A stretch of DNA of 64,000 bases from Clostridium estertheticum (GCF_026650985.1 NZ_CP086239.1:4428501-4492500); one strand, 5' to 3'; shown: positions 18,878-28,583, counted from the stretch's first letter. The notes: generated by a model not told the origin, from the letters alone. Translations and numbers: made by a program.

Positions 18878-18912
18878 AATTACCCTACTTTTAGTAAAGT
18901 AGGGTAATTTAA
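18878..18912 (+). terminator. Terminator
   Basis: Stem AATTACCCTACTT (18878-18890) with AAGTAGGGTAATT (18897-18909), loop TTAGTA, then T-rich. Confidence 0.8.
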
Positions 18913-19063
18913 ATTCGAGCAAATTATAACACTTTCCATATGAAGAAAATTTGAATTCGTAGATAAATATGGTATTATATAATTAGGAAAGTATGTTATG
19001 GTTATAATAGACTAAGTATGGATAATACTAAGTATATGTGTTGACTTGGAAGGAGTTATCAAA

Positions 19064-20383
19064 GTGACTATTTTTATAAACATTGTTATCGTATTTTTAC
19101 TGGTATTTATGAATGCTTTTTTCGTTGCCACAGAGTTTGCAATGGTAAAGGTTAGAAAATCTAGGATAGAAACATTAGTACTTGATGGAGCTCAAAATGT
19201 AAAATACACTTTAAAGGTTGTAAAAGATTTGAACTCGTACCTATCTGCATGTCAGCTAGGAATAACGCTAGCATCCCTAGGGCTTGGATGGATAGGAGAA
19301 CCTGCAGTAGCTGCAATGCTCACGCCGTTATTTAACTTAATGGATCTGCCAGAAGCCGCTGTGCACTCAATTTCGTTTATCTTAGGATTTTCACTTATAA
19401 CTGGATTTCATATAGTACTTGGGGAGTTAGTACCAAAGTCACTCGCAATTATAAATACAGAGAAGATAGCAATGTATACAGCGCTACCACTGGTTTGGTT
19501 TTATAATATAACCTTTCCAATAATGTGGGCTTTTAACCATAGTACTAGTTTGGTTTTAAAGATGTTTGGTGTATCACTAGTTGATGAACATGACATAGCG
19601 CATACTGATGAGGAAATAAAGTTATTAGTTGAGGAAAGTTATAATCATGGATTAATAGATAAAACTGAATTAACTTTTATAGATAATATATTTGATTTTT
19701 CAGAGAAAACAGTAAAAGAAATAATGATACCTCGAACTGATATGGAATGTATTTACCTCGAAGATTCTTTTGAGGATATTATAGCATTTACTTTAGATGA
19801 ACAGCTAACAAGATATCCAGTATGTAGGGATAGTAAAGATAATGTTGTTGGGTTTGTACATATTAAGGATTTGTATAAGCAGAAAATTGAGGGGAATAGC
19901 CAAAAGATAGAGGATGTTATCCGTGAAATTAAATTTGTTCCAGAATCGTTATCAATAAGTGAATTATTAAAAGTATTTAAAAAAGATAAGGTACAAATGG
20001 CTATAATTATTGATGAATATGGTGGAACATCTGGACTTTTAACTATTGAAGATATTTTAGAAGAAATAGTTGGAGAGATCCAAGATGAGTTTGATGAAGA
20101 GGTTAATGAGATTATTAAAACAGAAGATGGTGGCTACAGTGTAGATGGAAAAGTTCTTATTGAGGATATTGTCGAACTGTTAAGTATAGATATAGAGGAA
20201 GAAAACATTGATACAATTGGTGGATGGGTTTATTCACAACTAAGCTCATACCCACAAGTGAATGATAAAATTATTTATGAAAATTATGAATTTATTATAT
20301 TAGAGTGTGATAGTAAAAGAATTAGCAAAGTTAAAATTAAGAAGTTAGTTGAGAAGTCAATTGAAAAATTAATTGAAAAATAG
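19064..20383 (+). CDS. CNNM/CorC-HlyC family transporter, paralogue 2
   Basis: 439 residues with the same order as its neighbour: DUF21 membrane domain (MNAFFVATEFAMVKVRKSR, LGELVPKSLAI), CBS pair (EIMIPRTDMECI, DEYGGTSGLLTIEDILEE) and CorC-HlyC end. GTG 19064 is chosen because AAGGAG (19050-19055) is 8 nt before it; the TTG at 19046 overlaps that site. Divergent in sequence from paralogue 1, so an old duplication. A weak hairpin at 20391-20428 (GCCCTT/AAGGGGC plus T-run) may be its terminator. Confidence 0.9.
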   Translation: MTIFINIVIVFLLVFMNAFFVATEFAMVKVRKSRIETLVLDGAQNVKYTLKVVKDLNSYLSACQLGITLASLGLGWIGEPAVAAMLTPLFNLMDLPEAAVHSISFILGFSLITGFHIVLGELVPKSLAIINTEKIAMYTALPLVWFYNITFPIMWAFNHSTSLVLKMFGVSLVDEHDIAHTDEEIKLLVEESYNHGLIDKTELTFIDNIFDFSEKTVKEIMIPRTDMECIYLEDSFEDIIAFTLDEQLTRYPVCRDSKDNVVGFVHIKDLYKQKIEGNSQKIEDVIREIKFVPESLSISELLKVFKKDKVQMAIIIDEYGGTSGLLTIEDILEEIVGEIQDEFDEEVNEIIKTEDGGYSVDGKVLIEDIVELLSIDIEEENIDTIGGWVYSQLSSYPQVNDKIIYENYEFIILECDSKRISKVKIKKLVEKSIEKLIEK

Positions 20384-20452
20384 CAATAAGCCCTTTTGGT
20401 TATGTAGTTAATAGCTAAGGGGCCATTTTTTAGCTCGATTTATAATATAAAT

Positions 20453-20491
20453 CTGAATAAATATACAATAACATGAATAAATATTCATATT
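20453..20491 (+). promoter_or_regulatory. Two ARG boxes (ArgR/AhrC operator)
   Basis: CTGAATAAATATACAATA (20453-20470) and CATGAATAAATATTCATATT (20472-20491) fit the Firmicute ARG-box pattern and lie immediately upstream of the promoter TTGATT (20496-20501) / TATAAT (20519-20524, 17-nt spacer) of argC. Repression of arginine synthesis by ArgR is the expected effect. Confidence 0.8.
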
Positions 20492-20563
20492 ATTGTTGAT
20501 TTTTTTATAACTCTATTGTATAATAATCTTTATTAATAAATTTTAAATGCGAGGCGATTCAAT

Positions 20564-21601
20564 ATGATAAAAGCAGGTATAATAGGGTCCACTGGCTATG
20601 CAGGTGAACAGTTAACATGGTTTTTATACAAGCATCCCAATGTCGACGTAGAGTTTTATTCTTCACATAAATATGCAGACATGACTTATAGTGAAATATA
20701 TAGTAACTTCTATAGTTATATAGATGATATATGTGTTGATATGGAGACAGCCATAAGTAAGTTACCAGATATAAATGTTCTCTTTATTGCTATGCCACAT
20801 GGCAAATCATTTGAAATAACACAGAAAGCACTAGCTCTTGGCGTAAAAGTAATAGATTTAGGTGCGGACTATAGACTAAAATCAAAAGATGTTTATGAGA
20901 AATGGTATAAAGTTAAACATGAAAGTGAAGGTCTACTAAAAGATGCAGTTTATGGCCTTTGCGAATTAAATAGAGAAGCTATAAAAAAGTGTAATTTATT
21001 AGCTAACCCAGGTTGTTATCCAACAGCCACTATATTAGCACTCACACCGATGTTAAATAGTGACATGATAGACACAAACTCAATCATAGTTGATGCTAAA
21101 TCAGGAGTATCTGGTGCAGGTAGAGCTGCAAATGTTGCCTCACTTTATACAGAATGTAATGAATCAATTAAAGCTTATGCAGTTACTACTCATAGACATA
21201 CTCCAGAGATTGAGCAAGAACTTAGCAAGGCATCTGGAAATGATGTAACGATATGTTTTACTCCTCATTTAGTGCCAATGAACCGTGGAATATTATCAAC
21301 TTGTTATGCAAAACTCACGAAAGATATAACTGAGCAAGATATTATAGCTTTATATAGAAATTTTTACAAAGATGAATTTTTTGTGAAAATTATTGCTGGA
21401 TTACCAGAAACAAGATGGGTAAGAGGCTCCAATATATGTCATATTGGAATCAGAGTGGATAAACGCACAAATAGAGTAATAATAATATCTGCTATAGATA
21501 ATTTAATTAAAGGTTCGGCAGGTCAAGCTGTACAAAATATGAATATTATGTTCGGAATACCTGAAACTACTGGACTCGAAATTATTGCCATGGCGCCATA
21601 A
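20564..21601 (+). CDS. argC: N-acetyl-gamma-glutamyl-phosphate reductase
   Basis: 345 residues; NADPH-dependent reduction of N-acetylglutamyl phosphate in arginine synthesis. Rossmann start GIIGSTGYAGEQL, active-site Cys in LANPGCYPTATILAL, VDAKSGVSGAGR and the His of THRHTPEIEQ are all present. GAGGCGA lies ahead of ATG. It stands alone, not followed by argJ/argB/argD, and is behind two ARG boxes. Confidence 0.95.
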   Translation: MIKAGIIGSTGYAGEQLTWFLYKHPNVDVEFYSSHKYADMTYSEIYSNFYSYIDDICVDMETAISKLPDINVLFIAMPHGKSFEITQKALALGVKVIDLGADYRLKSKDVYEKWYKVKHESEGLLKDAVYGLCELNREAIKKCNLLANPGCYPTATILALTPMLNSDMIDTNSIIVDAKSGVSGAGRAANVASLYTECNESIKAYAVTTHRHTPEIEQELSKASGNDVTICFTPHLVPMNRGILSTCYAKLTKDITEQDIIALYRNFYKDEFFVKIIAGLPETRWVRGSNICHIGIRVDKRTNRVIIISAIDNLIKGSAGQAVQNMNIMFGIPETTGLEIIAMAP

Positions 21602-21708
21602 ACTTTGTGTAATTACATTTAACAATTCTCTTGGAAATATAACTTGTTTTATATATACAATTATGTATATAATTACTTGCGTAAATAATATGATATGGGG
21701 GTAGATAC

Positions 21709-22242
21709 ATGGACAAAATGTTCTTTGAAGTTAGAAAAGCAGTTACTAGCGACATTGAAGAAATAAGGTTACTAGCAAAACAATCGTTTAAGTTGTATGC
21801 TGAGAATGCAGGAATTACGGGATTAGTAGCACCTTTTGAGGAATCATATGATGATGTATTAAAAGCGATAGAAACTACTAATGTTTTTGTAGCTCTATCG
21901 AATGAGGAAGTTATCGGTAGCGTACGAATAGAGGTAAAACCTGATCATAGTGCTTATTTAAGTAGATTTGGGGTTTCGTCGTTACATCAAAATAATGGCA
22001 TTGGTAAAATATTAATGAATGCAGTTGATATTTCAATGATGGAGCAAGGCGTTACCAGTTTATATCTCCATACTGCATCTAGAATGTTTTCACTTATTAG
22101 ATTTTACTATGGAAGATGTTTCTATATAGAGTCAACAAATGATGAGCGTGGGTATATTAGAGCATTGTTATGCAAAGAATATGCTGTAGCAAGATCAAAA
22201 GAATTATTAGATAATATAATTTGTAGCGATAGAGTAGTTTAA
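21709..22242 (+). CDS. GNAT-family N-acetyltransferase
   Basis: 177 residues. The acetyl-CoA binding region is visible as YLSRFGVSSLHQNNGIGKILMNAV (motif A: RFGV..., QNNGIGK), followed by LYLHTASRMFSLIRFYYGRCF, the C-terminal beta-alpha unit. The substrate is unknown. It lies 107 nt after argC; a link to arginine metabolism (acetylglutamate formation) is possible only from position. Its own terminator follows. Confidence 0.8.
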   Translation: MDKMFFEVRKAVTSDIEEIRLLAKQSFKLYAENAGITGLVAPFEESYDDVLKAIETTNVFVALSNEEVIGSVRIEVKPDHSAYLSRFGVSSLHQNNGIGKILMNAVDISMMEQGVTSLYLHTASRMFSLIRFYYGRCFYIESTNDERGYIRALLCKEYAVARSKELLDNIICSDRVV

Positions 22243-22246
22243 AGTG

Positions 22247-22277
22247 AAGTGAATATCTTAAAGATATTCACTTTTTT
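22247..22277 (+). terminator. Terminator after the GNAT gene
   Basis: Stem AAGTGAATATC with GATATTCACTT around TTAAA, followed by TTTTT. Confidence 0.8.
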
Positions 22278-22400
22278 GCATATATTAATTAATTTTAAGA
22301 AATTATATGTTTACAGATACACCATAATGTAGTAAGATGATAATGGATCTCAAGTGACTATCTATATTATATGAAAATATGTATATTTTTTTAAGTATGT

Positions 22401-22431
22401 ATTGATAATGAGTTTCAATATTAACGATAAT
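22401..22431 (+). promoter_or_regulatory. Fur-box-like site and promoter of the feo operon
   Basis: ATTGATAATGAGTTTCAAT (22401-22419) resembles a Fur box. It overlaps a -35 TTGATA (22402-22407); GATAAT (22426-22431) can serve as -10 with an 18-nt spacer. Iron repression is expected for a feo operon. Confidence 0.6.
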
Positions 22432-22450
22432 ATTTATGAGGAGTGATTCT

Positions 22451-22687
22451 ATGGAAAACCTAATAGGACTAGACAAAGTTGATTTAAAATCTAGGGTTAA
22501 AGTTGTGAAAATAGTACCGGGGAGTACAATACGAAGAAGAATTATGGACATGGGAATTACAATAGGTGTCCAGATAGTTGTTGAAGGTAAAGCTCCTATG
22601 GGAGATCCTATAGAGATACAAGTTAGAGGATACAAACTAAGTCTTAGAAAAAATGAAGCAAAAGATATTATGGTGGAATTAATTTAA
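22451..22687 (+). CDS. feoA: FeoA domain protein 1
   Basis: 78 residues, a single SH3-like FeoA domain: VVKIVPGSTIRRRIMDMGIT and KAPMGDPIEIQVRGYKLSLR. FeoA is the small cytoplasmic partner of the FeoB iron permease. ATG 22451 is chosen; the upstream in-frame ATG at 22436 overlaps the GAGGAGTG ribosome site. It is followed by a second feoA after 50 nt. Confidence 0.9.
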   Translation: MENLIGLDKVDLKSRVKVVKIVPGSTIRRRIMDMGITIGVQIVVEGKAPMGDPIEIQVRGYKLSLRKNEAKDIMVELI

Positions 22688-22737
22688 CATCACCATTTTT
22701 GATAGTTACTCCTAAATAAATAATAATGGAGGTCAAA

Positions 22738-22965
22738 ATGACAAGTATGCCACTTAATTTTATTGGAATAGGGAAACTTGCAGAGATTAATTCAGTGCAA
22801 GGCGGAGAATCGCTACGTAAGAAAATTATGGAGATGGGAATGAGTACAGGGGCTATAATAAAAATTATGAAAAATGACAATGGTCCTTTAATAGTAAAGG
22901 TAGGAGAAACACGTTTAGTACTTGCTCGCGGTATGGCACAGAAAGTTATGGTAAGTGAAGTTTAA
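22738..22965 (+). CDS. feoA: FeoA domain protein 2
   Basis: 75 residues with the same FeoA fold: AEINSVQGGESLRKKIMEMG and GPLIVKVGETRLVLARGMA. Two distinct FeoA proteins in tandem before FeoB are common in clostridia. ATG 22738 has GGAGGTC 6 nt upstream; the earlier ATG at 22726 overlaps it. Confidence 0.9.
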   Translation: MTSMPLNFIGIGKLAEINSVQGGESLRKKIMEMGMSTGAIIKIMKNDNGPLIVKVGETRLVLARGMAQKVMVSEV

Positions 22966-22990
22966 AAAATAAAAATCATTGGGGGGAAAT

Positions 22991-25039
22991 ATGAGTAAAG
23001 ATTTAGTAATAGCATTAGCTGGTAATCCTAATTGTGGTAAAACTAGTATGTTTAATGAATTAACTGGTGCAAAACAACATGTAGGTAACTGGCCTGGTGT
23101 TACAGTTGAGAAGAAAGAGGGAACCCTTAAATTTGAAGGAAGAAATTTAACGGTAGTAGATTTGCCGGGTACCTATAGTCTGGGGGCATATTCAGAGGAT
23201 GAAGTTGTAGCTTGTAATTTCATATTAAAAGACAAGCCTGATGTAGTTATTAATGTAATTGATTCTACTAATCTTGAAAGAAACCTGTATCTTACAATGC
23301 AACTATTAGAAACAGGTGCTAAGGTTATTTTGGCACTTAATATGGCGGATGAGGCTAAGAAAAAAAATATACAAATAAACGTTAAAGAATTATCCAAACA
23401 ACTAAATTTAACTATTATACCTACAGTAGCTCCTAGAGGGGAAGGTATAAAGGAACTAATGAGGGAAGCAATAAAGTTAAGCGAGAAAGATAAAAGTAGT
23501 GTGTATAAAGTTAATTATGGTAAAGATATTGAAAAAGAAATTAACTCAATTAAGGAAGCTATGTCACAAAACGCGGCAACTTTGGAATATCCCGTTGAAT
23601 GGGCAGCACTTAGGCTTCTAGAAAATGATGAATATGTAATGAAATACATAAGTACACAAGAAGATGGCGAAAAGATAAATAATAAAGTAGGAAAAAGCAT
23701 AGAGAGGTTAATATCAGTAATAGGTTATGAACCTGATACTTTTATAATTGATAAAAGATATGAAGCAATAAGTGATGCAACAAAAAATTGTGTTAAAAAA
23801 GAGGAAATTACAGAAGAAACTACATCTGATAAAATAGATAAGATAGTTACAAATAAATGGCTTGGAATTCCAATATTCGGACTTATAATGTTTTTTATGT
23901 ATCAAATTTCAATAAGTTTTGGTAATGGATTTCTAGGTGGAATACTTGGCGATGGTATGGATGCATTAGGACAATTTTTAGGAAGTACATTAGCTAACAT
24001 AGGTGCACCTAAACTTTTAATATCTTTCGTAACAGATGGGCTAATAGGTGGCGTTGGATCAGTAATTGTATTCATGCCAATGATTCTTACCATGTATTTT
24101 CTTATGTCTTTACTTGAAGATAGTGGTTATATGTCAAGAGCTGCATATGTAATGGATAAACTTATGAGTTCAGTAGGACTTCACGGTAAAACTGCTATTG
24201 CTTTAATATTAAGCAGTGGATGTGCAGTGTCTGGAATAATGTCTACAAGAACTTTAGAAAGTAAGAAAGATAGAATGATAGCTATACTAATTAGTCCGTT
24301 TATGTCATGTCCAGCAAGACTTGTAGTTTATGGAGTATTTGTTGCTGCATTCTTTGCAGATAAGAAAGTTGGAATTTTCAATGAAGGTGGATTAATAATA
24401 TTTTTACTATATGTTTTAGGAATTGTAGTTGCAATACTCATGGGTAAATTTTATAGTAAAAAAGTATTCAAAGGAGACACTTCTTATTTTATAATGGAAT
24501 TACCTCCATATCGGTTACCAACAGCTAAAAGTATATTTGTTCATATGTGGGAGAAGTCACAACATTTTTTAACAAGAGCAGGTACAATTATTTTAGGAGT
24601 AGTTGTGATTGTTTGGGCGCTTTCAAATTTACCATTTGGAGTTGAGGCTGGAAGCCAGCACAGCATACTGGGTATAATAGGTACATTTATAGCTCCGGTA
24701 TTTGCACCAGCAGGTTTTGGAAATTGGCAATCAGGAGTAGCACTTATTACCGGGTTTGCAGCTAAGGAAGCAGTAATAGGAACGCTTGGAACTATATATG
24801 GAGTAGCTGAGGGACCACATCTTATAGGAGCTATTCAACATGCGTTTACACCGCTTACAGCACTATCGTTTATGGTAATGACTCTCTTATATGTACCTTG
24901 TGTTGCAACCATAGGAACAATTAAAAAAGAAACTAACTCAACAAAATGGGCTGTAGTATCAGCAGTTGTAAGTTGCCTTATTGGATGGATAGGAGCAGTT
25001 TTAGTATTCCAAATAGGAACACTTTTAGGGTTTAAATAA
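22991..25039 (+). CDS. feoB: Ferrous iron transport protein B
   Basis: 682 residues. N-terminal G domain with G1 AGNPNCGKTSMFN, switch region GVTVEKKEG, G3 DLPGTYSL and G4 NMADEAK, then a helical GDI-like insert and a C-terminal permease with two Gate domains (VGSVIVFMPMILTMYFLMSLLEDSGYMSRAA; SGCAVSGIMSTRTLESKKDR). This imports Fe2+. GGGGGGA is 6 nt before ATG 22991; the in-frame codon at 22979 lies ahead of that site. Confidence 0.95.
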   Translation: MSKDLVIALAGNPNCGKTSMFNELTGAKQHVGNWPGVTVEKKEGTLKFEGRNLTVVDLPGTYSLGAYSEDEVVACNFILKDKPDVVINVIDSTNLERNLYLTMQLLETGAKVILALNMADEAKKKNIQINVKELSKQLNLTIIPTVAPRGEGIKELMREAIKLSEKDKSSVYKVNYGKDIEKEINSIKEAMSQNAATLEYPVEWAALRLLENDEYVMKYISTQEDGEKINNKVGKSIERLISVIGYEPDTFIIDKRYEAISDATKNCVKKEEITEETTSDKIDKIVTNKWLGIPIFGLIMFFMYQISISFGNGFLGGILGDGMDALGQFLGSTLANIGAPKLLISFVTDGLIGGVGSVIVFMPMILTMYFLMSLLEDSGYMSRAAYVMDKLMSSVGLHGKTAIALILSSGCAVSGIMSTRTLESKKDRMIAILISPFMSCPARLVVYGVFVAAFFADKKVGIFNEGGLIIFLLYVLGIVVAILMGKFYSKKVFKGDTSYFIMELPPYRLPTAKSIFVHMWEKSQHFLTRAGTIILGVVVIVWALSNLPFGVEAGSQHSILGIIGTFIAPVFAPAGFGNWQSGVALITGFAAKEAVIGTLGTIYGVAEGPHLIGAIQHAFTPLTALSFMVMTLLYVPCVATIGTIKKETNSTKWAVVSAVVSCLIGWIGAVLVFQIGTLLGFK

Positions 25040-25048
25040 TAAATCAAT

Positions 25049-25069
25049 GATAATGAATATCAATATCAT
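25049..25069 (+). promoter_or_regulatory. Fur box upstream of the DUF2325-feoC pair
   Basis: The complement reads TGATATTGATATTCATTATCA, close to the classical GATAATGATAATCATTATC box. It is in the 60-nt gap after feoB, so feoC may have its own iron-regulated promoter. Confidence 0.7.
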
Positions 25070-25099
25070 GATATATAATATACAAAGGGAGGTGAACCT

Positions 25100-25411
25100 A
25101 TGTGCATATTACTAATAGGTGGAGATAAACTTGGTAATATTACTGAAAAATTAATGCAGAATGGATTTAATGATATAGAGCATATAACCGGTAGAAAAAA
25201 GGACGCTAAAAATTTTAGATTACCAGGTCACATAGATTTAGTAATGATTTTGATAGATTTTGTAGGGCACCAGTTAACAAAAATTGTTAAAGAAGAGTCA
25301 AGAAGATCTAATGTTAAAGTGGTATATTCCAAACGTTCATGGATACACATGGAGAAAAAAATACATGAATGTGCAAAAGAACTTGGGTGTAGTCGACAAC
25401 CGGTTATTTAA
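25100..25411 (+). CDS. DUF2325 domain protein
   Basis: 103 residues, MCILLIGGDKLGNITEKLMQ, HITGRKKDAKNF, DLVMILIDFVGHQL and VYSKRSWIHMEKKI. These are the features of DUF2325, a small Rossmann-like domain of unknown function recurrent in clostridial feo operons. AAAGGGAGGTG precedes ATG. The location between feoB and feoC points to a role in iron uptake or its control; this is inference. Confidence 0.8.
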   Translation: MCILLIGGDKLGNITEKLMQNGFNDIEHITGRKKDAKNFRLPGHIDLVMILIDFVGHQLTKIVKEESRRSNVKVVYSKRSWIHMEKKIHECAKELGCSRQPVI

Positions 25412-25464
25412 ATATAATATAAAAAATAGAATATATAGATTTATATGTAATGGAGGAATGTACA

Positions 25465-25743
25465 ATGTTAATGAAGGTACTTAAAAGGTTGGCTCAAGGT
25501 GACAGATATTCTAATAAAATAATGGCTAGAGAACTTGGCGTAGATGAGGGAATGGTTGAACAAATGCTAATGCAACTTGAGAGGAAGGGATATATTGAGA
25601 AGGAAGATATGGTGTCTTGCTCTGGCTCATGTGATTGTGGAAGTGCTACTAAAAAGGCAAGTTGCTGTAGTTCAAAAAGCGATATAATAATGTGGAAAAT
25701 TACTACTAAAGGAAATGAAGCAACATTAAAAATGGCTAAATAG
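25465..25743 (+). CDS. feoC: FeoC-like winged-helix protein with Cys-rich wing
   Basis: 92 residues. A winged-helix (about 1-50: NKIMARELGVDEGMVEQMLMQL, ERKGYIEKED) carries a cysteine-rich wing CSGSCDCGS...CC, a likely [Fe-S] sensor as in FeoC. ATG 25465 follows GGAGG (25452-25456); the in-frame ATG at 25450 is upstream of that site. It may regulate the operon or protect FeoB in response to iron or oxygen. Confidence 0.85.
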   Translation: MLMKVLKRLAQGDRYSNKIMARELGVDEGMVEQMLMQLERKGYIEKEDMVSCSGSCDCGSATKKASCCSSKSDIIMWKITTKGNEATLKMAK

Positions 25744-25748
25744 AAAAG

Positions 25749-25780
25749 TAAAAAACAAGCATGAGGATGCTTGTTTTTTA
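25749..25780 (+). terminator. Terminator of the feo operon
   Basis: Stem AAAAACAAGCAT with ATGCTTGTTTTT, loop GAGG. Confidence 0.9.
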
Positions 25781-25799
25781 ATCTTTTATAATTTGAAGA

Positions 25800-27758
25800 T
25801 TATGAATAAACATCAGAAAGTTCAACTCTTATACTTTGATCTTTACCACGTACTTCACTATTGTATATTTTATTTTCATTAGAGACCTTTCCGGAAGGAA
25901 CACTAACGGTAAACTTGCTTCCCGAACCATACTGACTCTCGACTGTTATAGTACCACCGTGTAATTCAACAATAGATTTAACTAGACTTAAGCCGATGCC
26001 TGTACCTTCTGCATTTCTTGATAAAGATTTATCTACTTGCTTAAATCTATCAAAGATCATATCTAAGTATTTTTTTTCAATTCCAATGCCATTGTCACTT
26101 ACTGATATTTCAATAAATTTATTTTTGTCATTAATATTTACTAATATTTCATTACCTGCATCTGAAAATTTGATAGCATTTGATATAAGATTTAATACTA
26201 CCCTTTCTATCTTTTCTGGGTCGTAAGCAATTATCTTTTCTTCTGTATTAGTATCAAAGATAATATTTAATCCTTTGCTGTCAGTGAAATTAGTTACAGA
26301 CAGCACTATATCTTCTACGAATTTAACTATATCGTTATTTGATAGGTTAAGTTTAAAAAATCCTGCTTCAATTTTTGACAAATCAACTATGTTATTAATC
26401 ATTTTAGATAATCTATAGGAGTTTTGTTTGATCGAATCTATATATTTAATGATTGAGTCTTTATTTTCATCAAGGGAACCACTTTCGCAATACACATTAA
26501 ATAACTGAGCTGTTGCAAATATAACATTTAGTGGTGTCTTAAGTTCGTGGGATATGTTAACAAGAAATTCTCCTTGTGATTTCAATGCTTTTTTCATATT
26601 TATATTAGACTTAATTTCAGGAGTAACATCTATTACTAGAATTAAAATTTCTTGTATTTCGCCATTTACCTCAAGCACAGGTTCGAATATAATATTAAAA
26701 TATAATTCATTTCCATTTATAACATAGTGTTGTTTATTTAAATATTTAGTTTTCTTTTCCTTTAATACTCCACTGATGCGGCTATCATATTCGGTTGTTC
26801 GGAGTAATCCTAATAAAAATTTCATCGTATTGTTTTTTATATTCGTGTTGGTCATAAATCCAGGCTTAATCAATTTAATAGTATTAAGAGCCTTTTTATT
26901 AATAGCGATAATTTTCAAATCAGGACAGGATAACCTAACAACAGGTAAATCAAAGGTATTTATCACTCTTCTTAAAATCTCAAAACGCCTTTTAATAGCT
27001 TTTTCATGTTCTAGGCATTCATTTTGATGGCTGATTATTCTATTTTGTCTTTCTATATTTTGGTTTTTGAGAACCCTTTGAGTAACTTCAACAGCAGTGT
27101 GAAATATGTATTTCATCCTTCCATTATCAAATATAGGTGTTTGAGTAGAATCCCAATAAGTTTTGCCTTTTGTTATATTATCAAATTCGAATTCTTTTAT
27201 ATAACTTGCCTTTTGAGAAATAAGAACAGAATTACAAATAATTTCAGCTGGGGTTCCGGTAAAGCCATTTATAACTTCACTTATAGGTTTGCCAATACTA
27301 TTTTCTTCTTTATTGTAATTAGAGTATGTAAAATTAAGATATTTTTGATTTGCTTTAAGTAATATTAAATCGGGAACACTGTAAACAGCAACACCTGATA
27401 TGTTATCGATAAACATTTGTTCAACGAAAATGAGTTTGTCATTAAGTCTGGAATTTGGTTTCTCAACAAAAGTATATAGTTTACTATTTGTCTCAGAGCC
27501 GAGGGATATTGATATGTCCACTTCAAGTGCGTTAAGGAATTTTGTAAATATATAGCCAGAGTACTTATTATTTAGTTTATATTCTAAAGGATACAAATTA
27601 AATTTTAACATGTTTCCTACTTCTTTAATGGATTTACCAACCAATTCACTTAGTTTGTATTCTGTGAAATCAAGAAATTCCTTATTAACCTCTGTTACAA
27701 TGTTAGTACACGAATACAAGTATGGTACTATTATTGTTTCACTAAAAGTATTTATCAT
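25800..27758 (-). CDS. PAS-containing sensor histidine kinase
   Basis: 652 residues, apparently soluble (no clear membrane helix). Several PAS-like modules occupy about residues 1-390, ending LILVIDVTPEIKSN. The HisKA box is FLVNISHELKTPLNVI (phospho-accepting His), followed by HATPase with NLISNAIKFS (N box), ISVSDNGIGIEKKYLD (G1), and GTGIGLSLVKSIVELHGG (G2). ATG 27758 is next to a GGGGTGGGGG site; an upstream in-frame start at 27803 has none. No response regulator lies beside it, so it is an orphan kinase. The signal is unknown. Confidence 0.88.
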   Translation of the reverse strand: MINTFSETIIVPYLYSCTNIVTEVNKEFLDFTEYKLSELVGKSIKEVGNMLKFNLYPLEYKLNNKYSGYIFTKFLNALEVDISISLGSETNSKLYTFVEKPNSRLNDKLIFVEQMFIDNISGVAVYSVPDLILLKANQKYLNFTYSNYNKEENSIGKPISEVINGFTGTPAEIICNSVLISQKASYIKEFEFDNITKGKTYWDSTQTPIFDNGRMKYIFHTAVEVTQRVLKNQNIERQNRIISHQNECLEHEKAIKRRFEILRRVINTFDLPVVRLSCPDLKIIAINKKALNTIKLIKPGFMTNTNIKNNTMKFLLGLLRTTEYDSRISGVLKEKKTKYLNKQHYVINGNELYFNIIFEPVLEVNGEIQEILILVIDVTPEIKSNINMKKALKSQGEFLVNISHELKTPLNVIFATAQLFNVYCESGSLDENKDSIIKYIDSIKQNSYRLSKMINNIVDLSKIEAGFFKLNLSNNDIVKFVEDIVLSVTNFTDSKGLNIIFDTNTEEKIIAYDPEKIERVVLNLISNAIKFSDAGNEILVNINDKNKFIEISVSDNGIGIEKKYLDMIFDRFKQVDKSLSRNAEGTGIGLSLVKSIVELHGGTITVESQYGSGSKFTVSVPSGKVSNENKIYNSEVRGKDQSIRVELSDVYS

Positions 27759-27925
27759 AAAATAACCCCCACCCCTTAATTCTATACGTATACATGTTAC
27801 CATATCTTATAATATATTACTATATTATATATTAAATTTACATAATTTTTATAATTATATATTACTTTAAAGAATGATTATTGGAAAAATATTACAATAG
27901 TGATATAATAGTGATATACTTAAAA

Positions 27926-27956
27926 TTGACAAATGAACTAAAAAAATACATATAAT
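27926..27956 (+). promoter_or_regulatory. Promoter of the 28000 gene
   Basis: TTGACA (27926-27931) and TATAAT (27951-27956) with a 19-nt spacer. Confidence 0.5.
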
Positions 27957-27999
27957 ATTATGTTATTGCCATACATAATATTTAAGGGAGGTTTTTTTA

Positions 28000-28527
28000 A
28001 TGAAACTAGATAAAATAGGAGGTAAATTCCTTGATGCATGTAAAAAACTATTTGCCAATCATGGTAGGTGGATTGTCGTAGGTAGTATATTATTGGTGAT
28101 TGTTATAATAGGTACAGGAGGCTTTTATATTTCACAACACAAACTAAATAAACAGGATACTCCTAAAATTGTACAAGCAGTTCAGATAAAGCGGCAGTTA
28201 GAGACTAAGCCAGTTGTAATAAAACAAAGCCATAACACACAAAATATAAGTGATAAGGAACTAGTACTATATAATACGATGCATAAAATGATAAATACTA
28301 AGATTGTGGCAGAGGATGGAAAGATATGGGGAGAGATAGAGATAACTGATGTCAAGTGTGACCAACTAATTAACGATGTTTCAAAAAGTGGGTATCCTGA
28401 TAAGGTAGTGCTTTTAGAGTTTCTTACTCGTTGGGAAAATAAAGATTTTAAGAGTGGAGTTGAGGAGCACAATTACTTATGGGATGGACTTAACGGAACA
28501 ATAGGAAAGGCAAAATCTCTTAGGTGA
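28000..28527 (+). CDS. Membrane-anchored protein, unknown
   Basis: 175 residues: short basic N-terminus, one membrane helix (about 25-45, WIVVGSILLVIVIIGTGGFYI), then an extracytoplasmic part with ELVLYNTMHKMINTKIVAEDGKIWG and an acidic C-terminal region. The pattern 'MHKMxNTKIVAxDGxxWG' looks like a conserved domain but I cannot name it. AAGGGAGG precedes ATG. Single gene with its own promoter and terminator. Confidence 0.7.
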   Translation: MKLDKIGGKFLDACKKLFANHGRWIVVGSILLVIVIIGTGGFYISQHKLNKQDTPKIVQAVQIKRQLETKPVVIKQSHNTQNISDKELVLYNTMHKMINTKIVAEDGKIWGEIEITDVKCDQLINDVSKSGYPDKVVLLEFLTRWENKDFKSGVEEHNYLWDGLNGTIGKAKSLR

Positions 28528-28559
28528 TAAAGATATCAAAAACATATAATAATTTTAGG

Positions 28560-28583
28560 AAAGTGTCTATAGGCACTTTTTTT
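28560..28583 (+). terminator. Terminator
   Basis: AAAGTG-tctatagg-CACTTT followed by T's. Confidence 0.65.
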
